From: Enterococcus asini ATCC 700915
Lineage (GTDB): Bacteria; Bacillota; Bacilli; Lactobacillales; Enterococcaceae
NCBI RefSeq assembly: GCF_000407365.1
Contig: NZ_ASVU01000001.1
Coordinates: forward strand, 434,001-498,000
Reading direction: 5' to 3'
Length of the DNA stretch: 64,000 nt
Within the stretch, counting starts at the first letter, position 1; the number at the start of each line of letters is the position of its first letter. A program made the position numbers and the translations under genes. Shown in pieces: positions 19,880 through 29,315 of this stretch. Below the pieces are notes generated by a model. That model was given only the letters and a program-made list of their open reading frames with translations, did no database searches and was not told where the DNA came from.

Positions 19880-19918
19880 TGAAAAAACCAGCCCGAAGAA
19901 TTTGCGGGCTGGTTTTCC
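19880..19918 (+). terminator. Terminator of mapA-1
   Basis: GAAAAAACCAGCCCG and CGGGCTGGTTTTC form a stem with an 8-base loop just after the stop codon. Confidence 0.9.
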
Positions 19919-20034
19919 TGTTAAAATCAAGGATAACCATAGTAACTTTTCTCAGAATTTGCTATGATTAGAACGATTTAGAAGTTGGCTTGGACCAATT
20001 TCTAAAGGGACTGTTGAAAAAAGGAGCGAAAGTG

Positions 20035-21054
20035 ATGAGTATTACTGTTAAAGAGGTAGCCAAAAAAGCCGGTGTAGCCACATCCACCGTCTCTCGGGTA
20101 ATCAACGACCATCCTAGTATCTCCGAGGAAACCAAGCGCAAAGTTCGCAAAGTCATGGCGGAACTAGGCTACGTTCCCAACGTGGCGGCCCGCAATCTCG
20201 GCAAGCAAATCGCCAGTGCCATCGGAGTCATCTTGCCTCCCTTGGACTCCAAGGAGCGCTTAGGAAATCCTTTTTACCTTGAAACCATCGAAGCGGTAAA
20301 CGAAGAAGCCGGCTTGGTGCAAATGTCTGTAGCAGTCGCCTCGGCGCCGGACTTTGCCACTTTATTGGAAAACGTCAAACGGATGCACTTGCAAAAACAA
20401 GTGGACGGTTTTATCCTGACTTACTCTGTAAATCATGACCCGGTAATTGCCTACTTGTATGAAAATAAGATTCCTTTTACGTTAATTGGTCAGCCTTACG
20501 AACACGAAGAAAACATCGTTTATGTGGACAACGACAACCAGTTGCTAGGGAAACAAGCCACGCAGTTTCTGGTGGACCGAGGACATGAGCGTATTTTATT
20601 TGTCACCAATACCACTCGGGAAAATCTTTACTTCGAACGCTATTTTGGTTATCAAAAAGCCCTGATGATGGCCGGGTTACCTACTTGGCCCGGGGTGAAA
20701 TTTGAGGAACCGGAAGACTACTTAGCCTTTGAGGAAACATTAAAAACCGTGAAACCTACTGCCCTAGTGGTTATTGATGATCTGTTTGCCATGCGCATTA
20801 TGCAGTTGGCTTCGATGTACGGCTATAAAGTGCCGGAGAATCTCTCCGTGATCAGCTTTAACAACTCGATATTCTCCACTTTGACCCACCCTTATATCAC
20901 CAGTATCGACGTGGACGTGGCGCGACTTGGTAAATTGGCTACCCAAAAATTAATGGATCAACTCAACAATCGCCTGACCACCGGGGTCAAAGTCATCGTG
21001 CCCCACCGCTTGATTTTGCGCGAAACCGTCATTGAAAACGAAATGACCGTCTAA
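20035..21054 (+). CDS. LacI-family transcriptional regulator 1 (probable maltose regulator)
   Basis: 339 residues: N-terminal helix-turn-helix (VKEVAKKAGVATSTVSRVIN, 5-24), hinge helix with VAARNLGKQ, then a periplasmic-binding-protein-like effector domain. It lies between mapA-1 and an unrelated operon and is the best candidate to bind the GCAACCGATTGC operators upstream of mapA-1 and the importer operon, as MalR proteins do. ATG 20035 has AAGGAGCG before it. Candidate -10 TATGAT with TGC extension at 19963-19968. Confidence 0.9.
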   Translation: MSITVKEVAKKAGVATSTVSRVINDHPSISEETKRKVRKVMAELGYVPNVAARNLGKQIASAIGVILPPLDSKERLGNPFYLETIEAVNEEAGLVQMSVAVASAPDFATLLENVKRMHLQKQVDGFILTYSVNHDPVIAYLYENKIPFTLIGQPYEHEENIVYVDNDNQLLGKQATQFLVDRGHERILFVTNTTRENLYFERYFGYQKALMMAGLPTWPGVKFEEPEDYLAFEETLKTVKPTALVVIDDLFAMRIMQLASMYGYKVPENLSVISFNNSIFSTLTHPYITSIDVDVARLGKLATQKLMDQLNNRLTTGVKVIVPHRLILRETVIENEMTV

Positions 21055-21110
21055 AAAGGCAAAACGATTTCGTAAAGCCACGCAGAGTTAGCCTTGGTAA
21101 GGTAGTCTAC

Positions 21111-21160
21111 AAAAAATCCCTGTAACGTGGGTTTTCCGCTCACGGTACAGGGATTTTTTT
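21111..21160. terminator. Terminator between lacI-1 and the PadR operon
   Basis: AAAAAATCCCTGTA and TACAGGGATTTTTTT with an inner CGTG/CACG pair; suited to both convergent units. Confidence 0.9.
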
Positions 21161-21161
21161 A

Positions 21162-21575
21162 TTAATTTTTTAGCGCTGCTTCTAACTCTTTGATCAAAGC
21201 CTCCACTTCTGCGGCTTTTTTGGCGTCTACTCCTTGTAGCTCTTGCGCTTCACTTCGGAGTTCGGCCAACGTTTCTTCTAAATCGCTCATGGCCTCTGCC
21301 GCTTCTTCTTCTTTTTCAGCAGCTAGTTCCCGGCTTTCCTCGGCTTTTTCCGCTGACTCTTCTGTGGCTTCCTGTACTGCTGTGTCCTCATCTAGCATTA
21401 CGCCAAATTCATGATGGGAACTTGATACGTTAAATGTCCGGTACCACGCATGCCGGTCCGTGGCATAAGCATCCCAGGAAAAGCCCGACATGGCAAAGCC
21501 TACCAAGATCAACAGCCCTCCCATGGCTACAAAACCGAGCGCCAGTTTGACGATAAAACGTTGATTGATTTTCAT
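21162..21575 (-). CDS. Membrane-anchored protein with acidic coiled coil
   Basis: 137 residues. One N-terminal membrane segment (about 9-31), a short polar region, then a long Glu/Ala-rich helix (about 68-137) likely to form a coiled coil outside the membrane. It is the last gene of a PadR-HAAS operon and overlaps the HAAS gene by 4 bases. Such third genes often vary between species. No enzymatic motif. Function unknown, probably in envelope stress with its neighbour. Confidence 0.75.
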   Translation of the reverse strand: MKINQRFIVKLALGFVAMGGLLILVGFAMSGFSWDAYATDRHAWYRTFNVSSSHHEFGVMLDEDTAVQEATEESAEKAEESRELAAEKEEEAAEAMSDLEETLAELRSEAQELQGVDAKKAAEVEALIKELEAALKN

Positions 21576-22153
21576 GCATGAACCCTCCCTCTACCACGGA
21601 ATAGTCGTCGTGTAACATTGCGACTGATTTTTACAAAATACAGACTGATTTTCATCGTAGCGACTAGTGACAAGATGCCCAAGCCGAAGAACAAGACCCC
21701 TATGCCTAACTGGGTGATGGCCACAAAGAGTCCGTCTTGAAGTGCAAAGCTACTCAATACGACACTGACTAAGCCCGCAAAAGTCGCCGACAAACCAAAA
21801 ACTCCCGTACAAAAAGGAACACACCAAATCACGATGTACATACTCAAGATTAGGAGTACCGCCGCTAGCAGTAAGCTGCCCCACAAAGGAAAACCTAAAA
21901 TTGCAATCAAAACAAAAAGCCAATTAAAGCGTTTGGGCACTTCCACTTCAAAATCAGGAATTTCTCCCGCTGCTTCTTGGGCTAAAACTTCCGGATCGCC
22001 TAATTTGGCTACGGCTTCTGCTTCACTTAAGCCGTCTTCCATTAAATCCAAGATCATTTCATCGTAATATTCTACCAATTGATGAACCTCTCGGGGGCGC
22101 ACCCGATAGCTTAAAGCCTGACTCAGCTCATTGATAAACGTAATTCTATCCAT
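21572..22153 (-). CDS. HAAS-domain (DUF1700) membrane protein
   Basis: 193 residues. The N-terminal helical HAAS signalling domain (about 1-75) has the typical DEMILDLMEDGLSEAEAVAKLG segment in parts, followed by about four membrane helices. HAAS proteins are almost always encoded beside PadR regulators and are thought to transmit envelope signals. ATG 22153 follows GGGAG; it overlaps the PadR gene by 8 bases. Confidence 0.85.
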   Translation of the reverse strand: MDRITFINELSQALSYRVRPREVHQLVEYYDEMILDLMEDGLSEAEAVAKLGDPEVLAQEAAGEIPDFEVEVPKRFNWLFVLIAILGFPLWGSLLLAAVLLILSMYIVIWCVPFCTGVFGLSATFAGLVSVVLSSFALQDGLFVAITQLGIGVLFFGLGILSLVATMKISLYFVKISRNVTRRLFRGRGRVHA

Positions 22154-22463
22154 TCTCGACACTCCCTTTGATATACTGGTGAATCTTTTCCACTTCTCCC
22201 CAGCTGACTAAAAAATCGGCAATACTGTTGCGGCCTTCTCCGGTAATCCGGTAGTACTTGCGCAAGCGACCGTTGTGCTCTTTTGAGTAGGTCTTAACCT
22301 TTTGCTGTTGTTCCAAGCGTTTCAAGATTGGATACAATGTCGACTCGGTAATGGGCATCAGCTTGCTGATGGACTTAACGATTTCATATCCATAGGAATC
22401 CCCCTCAGCCAAATTGGCCAACACACAGTATTCCACCAGGCCCCGTTTTAACTGACTGTCCAC
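22146..22463 (-). CDS. PadR-family transcriptional repressor
   Basis: 105 residues, a winged-helix PadR (class with short C-terminal dimerisation helix): LKRGLVEYCVLANLAEGDSY, ESTLYPILKRLEQQ as recognition region. First gene of a three-gene operon, very likely autoregulated through the perfect palindrome overlapping its promoter. GTG 22463 (VDSQLKRG) is the likely start, since homologues begin there and AAGGTGG precedes it. Confidence 0.9.
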   Translation of the reverse strand: MDSQLKRGLVEYCVLANLAEGDSYGYEIVKSISKLMPITESTLYPILKRLEQQQKVKTYSKEHNGRLRKYYRITGEGRNSIADFLVSWGEVEKIHQYIKGSVENG

Positions 22464-22485
22464 TCTCAACACCACCTTACACACA

Positions 22486-22516
22486 ATACTATACGTTGCA
22501 TAGTATCAATCGTCAA
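22486..22516 (-). promoter_or_regulatory. PadR operon promoter with overlapping operator
   Basis: Minus-strand TTGACG (22511-22516) and TATAGT (22488-22493) are 17 bases apart. ATACTAT (22486-22492) and ATAGTAT (22500-22506) form a perfect inverted repeat with a 7-base spacer covering the -10 and spacer, a typical repressor site. Confidence 0.75.
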
Positions 22517-22623
22517 TAGCAGCCACAAGAAATCAGTCTTAGGTCCGAGAGATTTCCTACCGGCTGCCTACTTGGCTGAACTAACACAATGATAGGTGAA
22601 CAGACCAAACGTGAGACGCAAAC

Positions 22624-22714
22624 AAAAACCGACGATCTTCCATTGCATTCATTGGAAGAACATCGGTTTTTCGTTGCTAAAAATTTCAAGCGCTGGGTAG
22701 CACTTGGAAATTAC
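22624..22714 (-). terminator. Two hairpins downstream of lacI-2
   Basis: Read leftwards, AATTTCCAAGTGCT/AGCGCTTGAAATT plus T run (22679-22714) comes first, then AAAAACCGATG/ATCGGTTTTT with a CTTCCA/TGGAAG continuation (22624-22671). Both look like intrinsic terminators. Confidence 0.75.
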
Positions 22715-22742
22715 TCATGTCACAGCCTTTAACAGACTCTTT

Positions 22743-23690
22743 TCAACGGGTGGATTCGCGAATTTCTAAAACGGGTAAAAAACGCCGAATTCCTTGGGGG
22801 GCTCCTTCTTCGTTGATTTTCTTCACCAACAATTCCCCACAAGTTTCTCCCATCTTCACAATTGCTTGTTTACAGGTGGTCAGTTTAGGAGAGCTCACTT
22901 GATCCAAAAAGACTCCGTCAAAGCCAATGATTCCAAATTCTTCAGGCACTTTGCCTCCTTGTTGCAACAAGCCCCGCTCAACCCCTAAAGCCAAGCGATC
23001 GGAACTACATATAAAACAAGTATCCTTGCCCAGTTCGTCAAAATGCTGGGCGATAAAATTTTCAGTCACGGTGGAACGATTCTCGAAACGATGAATTTCT
23101 GGAGCGAGCCCCAAATCCTTCACCACTTCTAAATACCCAGACTCCCGGGACAGTTCAAAGGGCTCATCCACAGCGATGCCAATGTAAATCAACCGTTGAT
23201 ACCCCCGACTGTGGGCGTATTTCGTAGCATTTCTAGTACCATGGCGATTATCGCTATCCACAAAATCAAACCCCGCCGTATTTTCCCCAAAGAGAATCAC
23301 CGGCTTATCCAGCGCTTTGATCCACTCGAAATCCCCCCGCCTGAAGCCGGTGATAATATAGCCGTCACAGTTACCCTGATCCGCCAATTCGCTCGTCACC
23401 AGTTGCAAGGAATATTGCGTTTTGCCCACCGCCGCGGCAATCCCCATTAGCAGATACATGAAATAAGGCTCCGTGGTATCGATTTCTTCTAAAATATACA
23501 CTTTAATCACCTGAGAGCGATTGCTGACGAGGGCCTTGGCCGCGACATTTGGTCGATAATCCAGCTCTTTCATAGCTTGATGAACCAAAGCTTTCAGTTC
23601 TTCGGTGACTTGTTCCGGGTGATTAAGCACCCGGGAAACTGTCATTTTCGAGACATTGGCACGCTTGGCAACGTCTGCTAAAGTCGTCAT
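22743..23690 (-). CDS. LacI-family transcriptional regulator 2
   Basis: 315 residues with the helix-turn-helix TLADVAKRANVSKMTVSRVL (3-22), hinge VAAKALVSN, and a sugar-binding-type effector domain. It is encoded between the PadR operon and mapA-2 and probably also serves the maltose locus. The effector domain differs clearly from that of regulator 1, so the two may sense different sugars. ATG 23690 has GGAGGAG upstream. A TATA-rich -10 lies at about 23725-23732. Confidence 0.9.
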   Translation of the reverse strand: MTTLADVAKRANVSKMTVSRVLNHPEQVTEELKALVHQAMKELDYRPNVAAKALVSNRSQVIKVYILEEIDTTEPYFMYLLMGIAAAVGKTQYSLQLVTSELADQGNCDGYIITGFRRGDFEWIKALDKPVILFGENTAGFDFVDSDNRHGTRNATKYAHSRGYQRLIYIGIAVDEPFELSRESGYLEVVKDLGLAPEIHRFENRSTVTENFIAQHFDELGKDTCFICSSDRLALGVERGLLQQGGKVPEEFGIIGFDGVFLDQVSSPKLTTCKQAIVKMGETCGELLVKKINEEGAPQGIRRFLPVLEIRESTR

Positions 23691-23835
23691 AAAATCTCCT
23701 CCAAAAGCCTCTTCATTTACTTAAATTATACCACGAATGCGACATCGCGCCCGATCCCGCTCCTAGATTTCTTAAGAAAAACTAACCTTACGACAAGAAG
23801 TGGTCTAGGCAAAAAAACAGCTTGAAACAGTAAGA

Positions 23836-23874
23836 GATCCCTGATTGTCCCCCTCGGGCAAACAATCAGGGATC
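23836..23874. other. Strong hairpin without U tract between lacI-2 and mapA-2
   Basis: GATCCCTGATTGT and ACAATCAGGGATC form a perfect 13-bp stem. No T run follows on either strand, so it may be a processing or mRNA-stability element at the mapA-2 3' end rather than an intrinsic terminator. Confidence 0.55.
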
Positions 23875-23922
23875 CATGTAAGTAAAATCGCGACAAAAAC
23901 TGCGCCTATGAGTCTCAAGTCC

Positions 23923-26166
23923 TCACAGCATCAACGTCACCGTATCTTGCAAGTCGATTTCTTGATCAAAAACCGTTACCGCCAACGCTGCTCCCGCTTT
24001 CAAGGTCAAAGTTAATAAATCCGAGCGCACTTGCACATCCAGCAAGCGACCGCGATAATTCACCCGGAAACGATACCCGGACCAGTCGGCGGGACAAAAC
24101 GGCGCAAAGTGTAAGCCGCCTACCGTACGCATCCCCGCAAAACCGCGGACAATGGCCAGCCAACTACCGGACATGGAAGTGATGTGCAACCCATCTTCCG
24201 TGTCGTTGTTGTAATTATCCAAGTCCAGGCGAGCCGTACGTTTGTACATCTCCACCGCTTTTTCTCCGCGCCCTAATTCGGCAGCAATAATCGCGTGAAC
24301 ACAGGGAGAAAGGGACGATTCGTGGACAGTCATGGGTTCATAAAAATCAAAATTCCGTTCTTTTTCTGCCTTCGTGAAGTTCTCTGGGAAAAAGTACATA
24401 GCCTGCAAGACATCCGCCTGCTTGATAAAGCAAGAACGAAGAATCTTATCCCAGGACCAATGCTGATTCAACGGCCGTTCACTAGGATCCAAGGCGGTTG
24501 TTGGCAACAGTTCTTTGTCTAAGAAAGTATCGTGTTGGACGAAAATCCCCCGCTCCTCATCTTCCGGCAAGTACATCTTAGCCGCGATTTCTTGCCAAGT
24601 AGCGAGTTCTTCTGGGGTGACCGCTAAAGGATTGCCTTCTGCCAAAGTCACGCTTTCATGGGCATAGTTCAAAATCCAGCGAGCCATATAGTTAGTGTAC
24701 CAGTTATTGTTGACGTTGTTTTCGTATTCGTTAGGGCCGGTAACTCCGTGAAGCATGTAGCAATCCTTAGCCTTAGAGTAATGCACCCGGTCCGCCCAGA
24801 AACGAGCGATTTCCACAATGACCGCCAAGCCATCACCTAATCGGTAGCTTTCATCTCCCGTATAGGTGGTGTAGTTGTAGATTGCGTGAATAATCGCCCC
24901 ATTTCGATGGAGCTCTTCAAAAGTGATTTCCCACTCATTGTGACATTCCACCCCGGTAAAGGTCACCATGGGATACAAAGCACCTTTTAAACCTTGGCGC
25001 TGGGCGTTAAGATACGCCCCAGGGAGCTGATTCAACCGATACTCCAATAGTTTTTTCGTCACAGCCGGTTGCGCCACGGAAAGATACATGGGAATCACGT
25101 AGGCTTCCGTATCCCAATAAGTAGCGCCCCCGTATTTTTCACCGGTGAAACCTTTCGGACCGATGTTCAAGCGGCTGTCCTCACCGTAATACGTGGCAAA
25201 GAGTTGGAAAAGATTGAAGCGAATCCCCTGTTGGGCTTCAGCATCCCCAGCAATCTCCACATCGGCCAACTCCCAACGCTGGCCCCAAGCCGCAATCTGC
25301 TCGGTTTTTAACGCTTCATAGTCCGTACCATACGCTTGATAGAGTTCTTTTATTTTTGCTACTTGTTTACTTTCTGGAACATCCCGGCTAGTGACTACCA
25401 AAACGGTCTTCACTAATTCACAAGACTCTCCTGCCGCCAATTGCCACGTAAACGTTTCACTGACTTTTAACGCCTCTTGGGTAAAACTACCTTTTGCATT
25501 GTGTTGCATAGCGGCGGTAATGGTAAAACGCTCAATGCCAAAATTATTAGGAATCGTCCGCACCGTCAAATAATCGAAGCCGCTTACTTGTCCGGCGGCG
25601 ATTTCTTCCCAAAAATGTTCTTCGTAATTGCTGTCTTCGTTGGTCACATCACTGTCCAGTTTCGAAGTCATGGTAATCACAGCGGCCCCGGTTAGCACTT
25701 CGGCGGTAATTTTAATGGCCCCTAGTTCTTTTTTTACAATGCTCAAAAAACGTTCAAAGGTAAAACGGACGCGGGCCCCGCCTAATTCCACCGTGTAATT
25801 TCGTTGCAAAATCCCCGTTTGCATATCCAATTCCAAGTAAAAATCGTCATAGGGCACTTGTGCTAAGTCCACAGGGAGATCGTTGAGCCGGATTGCTACG
25901 CCGGCGAAGTTCACTCCATTGATTACTTTCCCGAAATAGTCAGGATAGCCGTTTTTCCACCAGCCCACCCGGGTTTTGTCGGGGTACCAAACTCCGGCAA
26001 AATAAGTACCTAAATGGTGATCGCCGGAATAGCCCTCTTCAAAGTTCCCCCGCATGCCCATGTAGCCATTGCCAATTGCGGTCAAAGATTCTTGCAGGCG
26101 TTTTTCTGTCGGGATTAACTGATGAGTGACCAATTTCCAAGGATCGATTTCGAATAATCGTTTCAT
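23923..26166 (-). CDS. mapA: Maltose phosphorylase (GH65), copy 2
   Basis: 747 residues, a clear paralogue of the enzyme at 17.6 kb with long near-identical blocks (for example [20 protein letters not shown]) and the same catalytic region [13 protein letters not shown]. Same reaction expected: maltose plus phosphate to glucose and beta-glucose-1-phosphate. It follows the importer permease genes by 24 bases and is likely in their operon, giving uptake and cleavage together. The N-terminus and the last 70 residues diverge most from copy 1. RBS AGGAG before ATG. Confidence 0.92.
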   Translation of the reverse strand: MKRLFEIDPWKLVTHQLIPTEKRLQESLTAIGNGYMGMRGNFEEGYSGDHHLGTYFAGVWYPDKTRVGWWKNGYPDYFGKVINGVNFAGVAIRLNDLPVDLAQVPYDDFYLELDMQTGILQRNYTVELGGARVRFTFERFLSIVKKELGAIKITAEVLTGAAVITMTSKLDSDVTNEDSNYEEHFWEEIAAGQVSGFDYLTVRTIPNNFGIERFTITAAMQHNAKGSFTQEALKVSETFTWQLAAGESCELVKTVLVVTSRDVPESKQVAKIKELYQAYGTDYEALKTEQIAAWGQRWELADVEIAGDAEAQQGIRFNLFQLFATYYGEDSRLNIGPKGFTGEKYGGATYWDTEAYVIPMYLSVAQPAVTKKLLEYRLNQLPGAYLNAQRQGLKGALYPMVTFTGVECHNEWEITFEELHRNGAIIHAIYNYTTYTGDESYRLGDGLAVIVEIARFWADRVHYSKAKDCYMLHGVTGPNEYENNVNNNWYTNYMARWILNYAHESVTLAEGNPLAVTPEELATWQEIAAKMYLPEDEERGIFVQHDTFLDKELLPTTALDPSERPLNQHWSWDKILRSCFIKQADVLQAMYFFPENFTKAEKERNFDFYEPMTVHESSLSPCVHAIIAAELGRGEKAVEMYKRTARLDLDNYNNDTEDGLHITSMSGSWLAIVRGFAGMRTVGGLHFAPFCPADWSGYRFRVNYRGRLLDVQVRSDLLTLTLKAGAALAVTVFDQEIDLQDTVTLML

Positions 26167-26190
26167 CTGTATATAACTCCTTTGTCTGGA

Positions 26191-27012
26191 TTATTTCACC
26201 GAACCTTCTGCCACCCCTTTGATGATTTGCTTTTGCATAAAGAAGTAGAAGATGATAACCGGCAAGATGGCAATAACTAGACCTGCTAACGCTAGATGCC
26301 ATTGCTTCGTGTACTGACCGAAGAAGAAGAACATCTTCAACGGAATCGTCTGGGTCTCCGGTGAATTGATTACCAATGATGGCAATAGGTAGTCATTCCA
26401 GATCCACATGGTATTCAACAAGGCCACCGTAACCGTGGTAGGTTTTAACATTGGGAAAATGACTTTCCAAAAGACTTGGAAACGATTGGCTCCGTCGATA
26501 ATGGCCGCTTCGTCTAAGGCTTTCGGAATCGCTTTTAACGCTCCGTGGTATAAGAAAATCGACATGGAAGCACCAAACCCTAGGTACATGAAGATAATCC
26601 CCACTTGATTGAGCATTTCGATTTTCCCAAAGATCGAAATCAACGGAATCATCACCGATTGGAAAGGTACCAACATCGCCGCCACAAAAGCCATGAACAG
26701 CAACGAACTCATTTTAGATTTGATCCGCTCCAAAGCGTAGGCCGCCATGGCGGAGAAAATCACGATAATCACTACGCTAATAACGGTGATTAACAAAGAA
26801 TTAAACAAGGTCTTCAAAAAGTCCAATTGCTCGAAAGCTTCAGGATAGTTACTCCAAGTAAAATCCTTAGGCAAGCTTAACGGAGAGGTAAAGATTTCTT
26901 GTTTAGATTTAAAGGAGTTACTGAGCATTAAATAAAAAGGAATCAACCAGACCAAGCCTAGTAACAATCCGAAAAACGCTCGTATTAACTGCGGATATTT
27001 TTTCTTTTCCAT
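26191..27012 (-). CDS. Carbohydrate ABC transporter permease (MalG-like)
   Basis: 273 residues, six membrane helices, with the EAA loop DEAAIIDGANRFQVFWKV (about 175-192) that docks the ATPase. It belongs to the CUT1 sugar importers and forms the channel with the preceding permease. Its start overlaps the upstream stop by one base (TAATG). The ATPase gene is absent here, so a shared MsmK-type ATPase encoded elsewhere probably energises it. Confidence 0.93.
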   Translation of the reverse strand: MEKKKYPQLIRAFFGLLLGLVWLIPFYLMLSNSFKSKQEIFTSPLSLPKDFTWSNYPEAFEQLDFLKTLFNSLLITVISVVIIVIFSAMAAYALERIKSKMSSLLFMAFVAAMLVPFQSVMIPLISIFGKIEMLNQVGIIFMYLGFGASMSIFLYHGALKAIPKALDEAAIIDGANRFQVFWKVIFPMLKPTTVTVALLNTMWIWNDYLLPSLVINSPETQTIPLKMFFFFGQYTKQWHLALAGLVIAILPVIIFYFFMQKQIIKGVAEGSVK

Positions 27013-27875
27013 TATGCTTCAACCTCTTTTCTCTTGGTCACATAGACCTGGGTTAAGGAGATAATCGCTACAAACAAGAAAAAGATGATTGCTTTCGCTT
27101 GTGCGTAGCCCATTTTATTTTCCACAAAGGCGGTGTTGTAAATATTCATAGCCACCATTTGTGTCGAATTGTATGGACCGCCCCCAGTTAAGGACAAGTT
27201 TTGGTCGTAGAGTTTGAAACAGTTGGACAAAGTCATGAACAAGCTTACGGTAAATCCCGGCATAATCAGTGGGAACTTCACATTCCAAAACTTCTGCCAA
27301 GCCGTCGCACCGTCGAGATCGGCGGCTTCCAGCAAAGACTCGTCCACCCCTTGGATATAGGAAATGTAGATTACCATGATATAACCAGACATTTGCCAGC
27401 ACATGACAATCACCAAAGCCCAAAAACCGGTTTGTGTGGTGGACAGCCAAGTTTTCAAGCCGTCTAAGCCTAAGGAACTCCCCACGGCGCTAAACGCATT
27501 GATAAAGATAAACTGCCAAATAAACCCTAAAATCAGACCCCCGATTAAGTTGGGCATAAAGAAGATGGTCCGCAATAAATTCGAGCCTTTGAACTTACTT
27601 GTCACCAGCAAGGCCAGCCCTAACCCAATCACATTAATCAAGATAATCGCTACTACGGCAAACTTCACCGTAAACCAAATGGAACTCCAAAAACCGCTAT
27701 CGGAAAATAAGGTGGCATAGTTCTTAAAGCCCACTACTGATGCCTCACTGACCCCATTCCAATCAGAAAATGAATAATAAAAGCCGAAGATAAAAGGTGC
27801 TACTACGACCGCAATCAGCGCAATGACCACCGGTGCGCAAAAAAGATAAAACCATGTTTTCTTTTGATATTTCAC
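27012..27875 (-). CDS. Carbohydrate ABC transporter permease (MalF-like)
   Basis: 287 residues with six membrane helices and the EAA loop ESLLEAADLDGATAWQKF. CUT1 family; partner of the MalG-like protein. I choose GTG 27875 (VKYQKKTW), preceded by AGGGGGTAG, since the longer frame runs back through the intercistronic hairpin. Lies downstream of the binding-protein gene. Confidence 0.92.
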   Translation of the reverse strand: MKYQKKTWFYLFCAPVVIALIAVVVAPFIFGFYYSFSDWNGVSEASVVGFKNYATLFSDSGFWSSIWFTVKFAVVAIILINVIGLGLALLVTSKFKGSNLLRTIFFMPNLIGGLILGFIWQFIFINAFSAVGSSLGLDGLKTWLSTTQTGFWALVIVMCWQMSGYIMVIYISYIQGVDESLLEAADLDGATAWQKFWNVKFPLIMPGFTVSLFMTLSNCFKLYDQNLSLTGGGPYNSTQMVAMNIYNTAFVENKMGYAQAKAIIFFLFVAIISLTQVYVTKRKEVEA

Positions 27876-27902
27876 AAGACTACCCCCTTGTATGTAACAC
27901 AA

Positions 27903-27986
27903 AGCAGGCGGGACCAAAGTTCTCGTCAAAGCCTTGGCAGCTACTCGCTTCAAGCCTCTGACGGCTGCCCCTTGCCACCGCCTGCT
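27903..27986 (-). other. Intercistronic hairpin between binding-protein and permease genes
   Basis: AGCAGGCGG (27978-27986 read on the minus strand) pairs with CCGCCTGCT (27903-27911), with an inner GGCAGC/GCTGCC stem. No U tract. Such structures after malE-type genes protect the upstream message and give more binding protein than permease. Confidence 0.6.
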
Positions 27987-28013
27987 GATGTGCTTATCTC
28001 ATCTCACTGTCGA

Positions 28014-29315
28014 TTATTTACGTGCATCTGCCCAAGCGTCTTTGGATGTTTTGATAATTTCATCCCAAGTAGCATCCCCAGCTACATAACGTTGGATTTC
28101 TGCTCCTAGCGTATTTTCACCCCAACCTGCTGGATAGCCCATAAAGACCCAACCAGTAGCTTTGTCGTCGGTGTAGTAGCTATAGACTTCTTTGGACAAT
28201 GGATCGGAAATCTTATCCGTATCGAACCCACTGTAAGCCGGTACGAATTTGAATTCTTCCAAGATAAAGTCTTTTCCTTCATCTGTAGTGTACAAGTAAT
28301 CTAAGAATTCTTTCGCCGCTTCTTGTTTTTCATCGGAGACATTGGAGTTCACACCCCAATACATCGGTACCCCAACTGGAATCGTGCCTTCAGAAACGCC
28401 GTCGATTGGGATTGGCAACAAGCCGATATCGTTTTTCGCAACGTCTTCGTTAATATCTGCAATGGAGTTATACACCCAATTTCCTTGTTGAGTCATCGCT
28501 ACTTTGCCATTAGAGAAGAGCTGTTCAATCTGTTGCGAGTAGTCTAAGCTATTGGTCGGTTGTACGGAATATTGATTGCTGATGTCGATGTATTTCTTGA
28601 ATTGATCGCCGTATTTGAATTCTACCGTTTTCGCATTGTAAGCTTCCGTCACGTCGTTGTTGAATTCGGCATTCAAGAAGGCATTGGAAGAGTGTAAACC
28701 AGTAATCCATTTTTCTTTGGCCGCTAAAGCAAACGGTGCGTCGATACCCAGCTCACCTTTTTTCTCATCTAAGGTCTTGGCTGCTGCTTCCAAATCATCT
28801 AAAGTCTTGATTTCCGCCGCATCAATACCAGCCTTTTCAAAAATGGCTTTGTTGTAAAGCACGCCGTAGCCTTCCACGTTGTACGGCAATCCGTAAATAC
28901 CATCGTCTGTGGTGACGCCGGCTAAAGTCCCATCTAATGCCGCATCGGCTGCTTTCGTATCGCTTAAATCTGCAAGTTTGTCTTTCCAGATTTCCACATC
29001 TTCGGGTCCACCTACGTTGTAAATAGTAGGTTCATTGCCTGAGGAGAATTTTGATTTCAGAGCTGCACCGTAATCGGAGCCCCCGCCCACGGTTTCGATA
29101 TTGATTTTCACATCTGGATTGGCTTTTTCATATTGTTCTGCTAAGGCTTCAAATTGATCTTTAAATTCCACTTTAAATTGGAAGATATCAATAGTGACTT
29201 GATCTTCCGACGCAGAGTCTTTGCTGTCTCCCGCATTGCCACAGGCTGCCATAGTAGCAATCATCCCAACTGATAGTAACGCAATTCCCATTCTCTTCAA
29301 ATTCACGATTCTCAT
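28014..29315 (-). CDS. Sugar ABC transporter substrate-binding lipoprotein (MalE-like)
   Basis: 433 residues. Lipoprotein signal peptide with lipobox-like MAAC at about 22-25, a Ser/Asp-rich linker, then a family 1 extracellular solute-binding domain. Aromatic residues near the C-terminus (GWVFMGYPAGWGEN) resemble the sugar site. First gene of the importer-mapA-2 operon, so maltose or maltodextrin is the likely ligand. ATG 29315 is 8 bases after GGAGGG; an ATG two codons upstream is too close to the SD. Confidence 0.92.
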   Translation of the reverse strand: MRIVNLKRMGIALLSVGMIATMAACGNAGDSKDSASEDQVTIDIFQFKVEFKDQFEALAEQYEKANPDVKINIETVGGGSDYGAALKSKFSSGNEPTIYNVGGPEDVEIWKDKLADLSDTKAADAALDGTLAGVTTDDGIYGLPYNVEGYGVLYNKAIFEKAGIDAAEIKTLDDLEAAAKTLDEKKGELGIDAPFALAAKEKWITGLHSSNAFLNAEFNNDVTEAYNAKTVEFKYGDQFKKYIDISNQYSVQPTNSLDYSQQIEQLFSNGKVAMTQQGNWVYNSIADINEDVAKNDIGLLPIPIDGVSEGTIPVGVPMYWGVNSNVSDEKQEAAKEFLDYLYTTDEGKDFILEEFKFVPAYSGFDTDKISDPLSKEVYSYYTDDKATGWVFMGYPAGWGENTLGAEIQRYVAGDATWDEIIKTSKDAWADARK

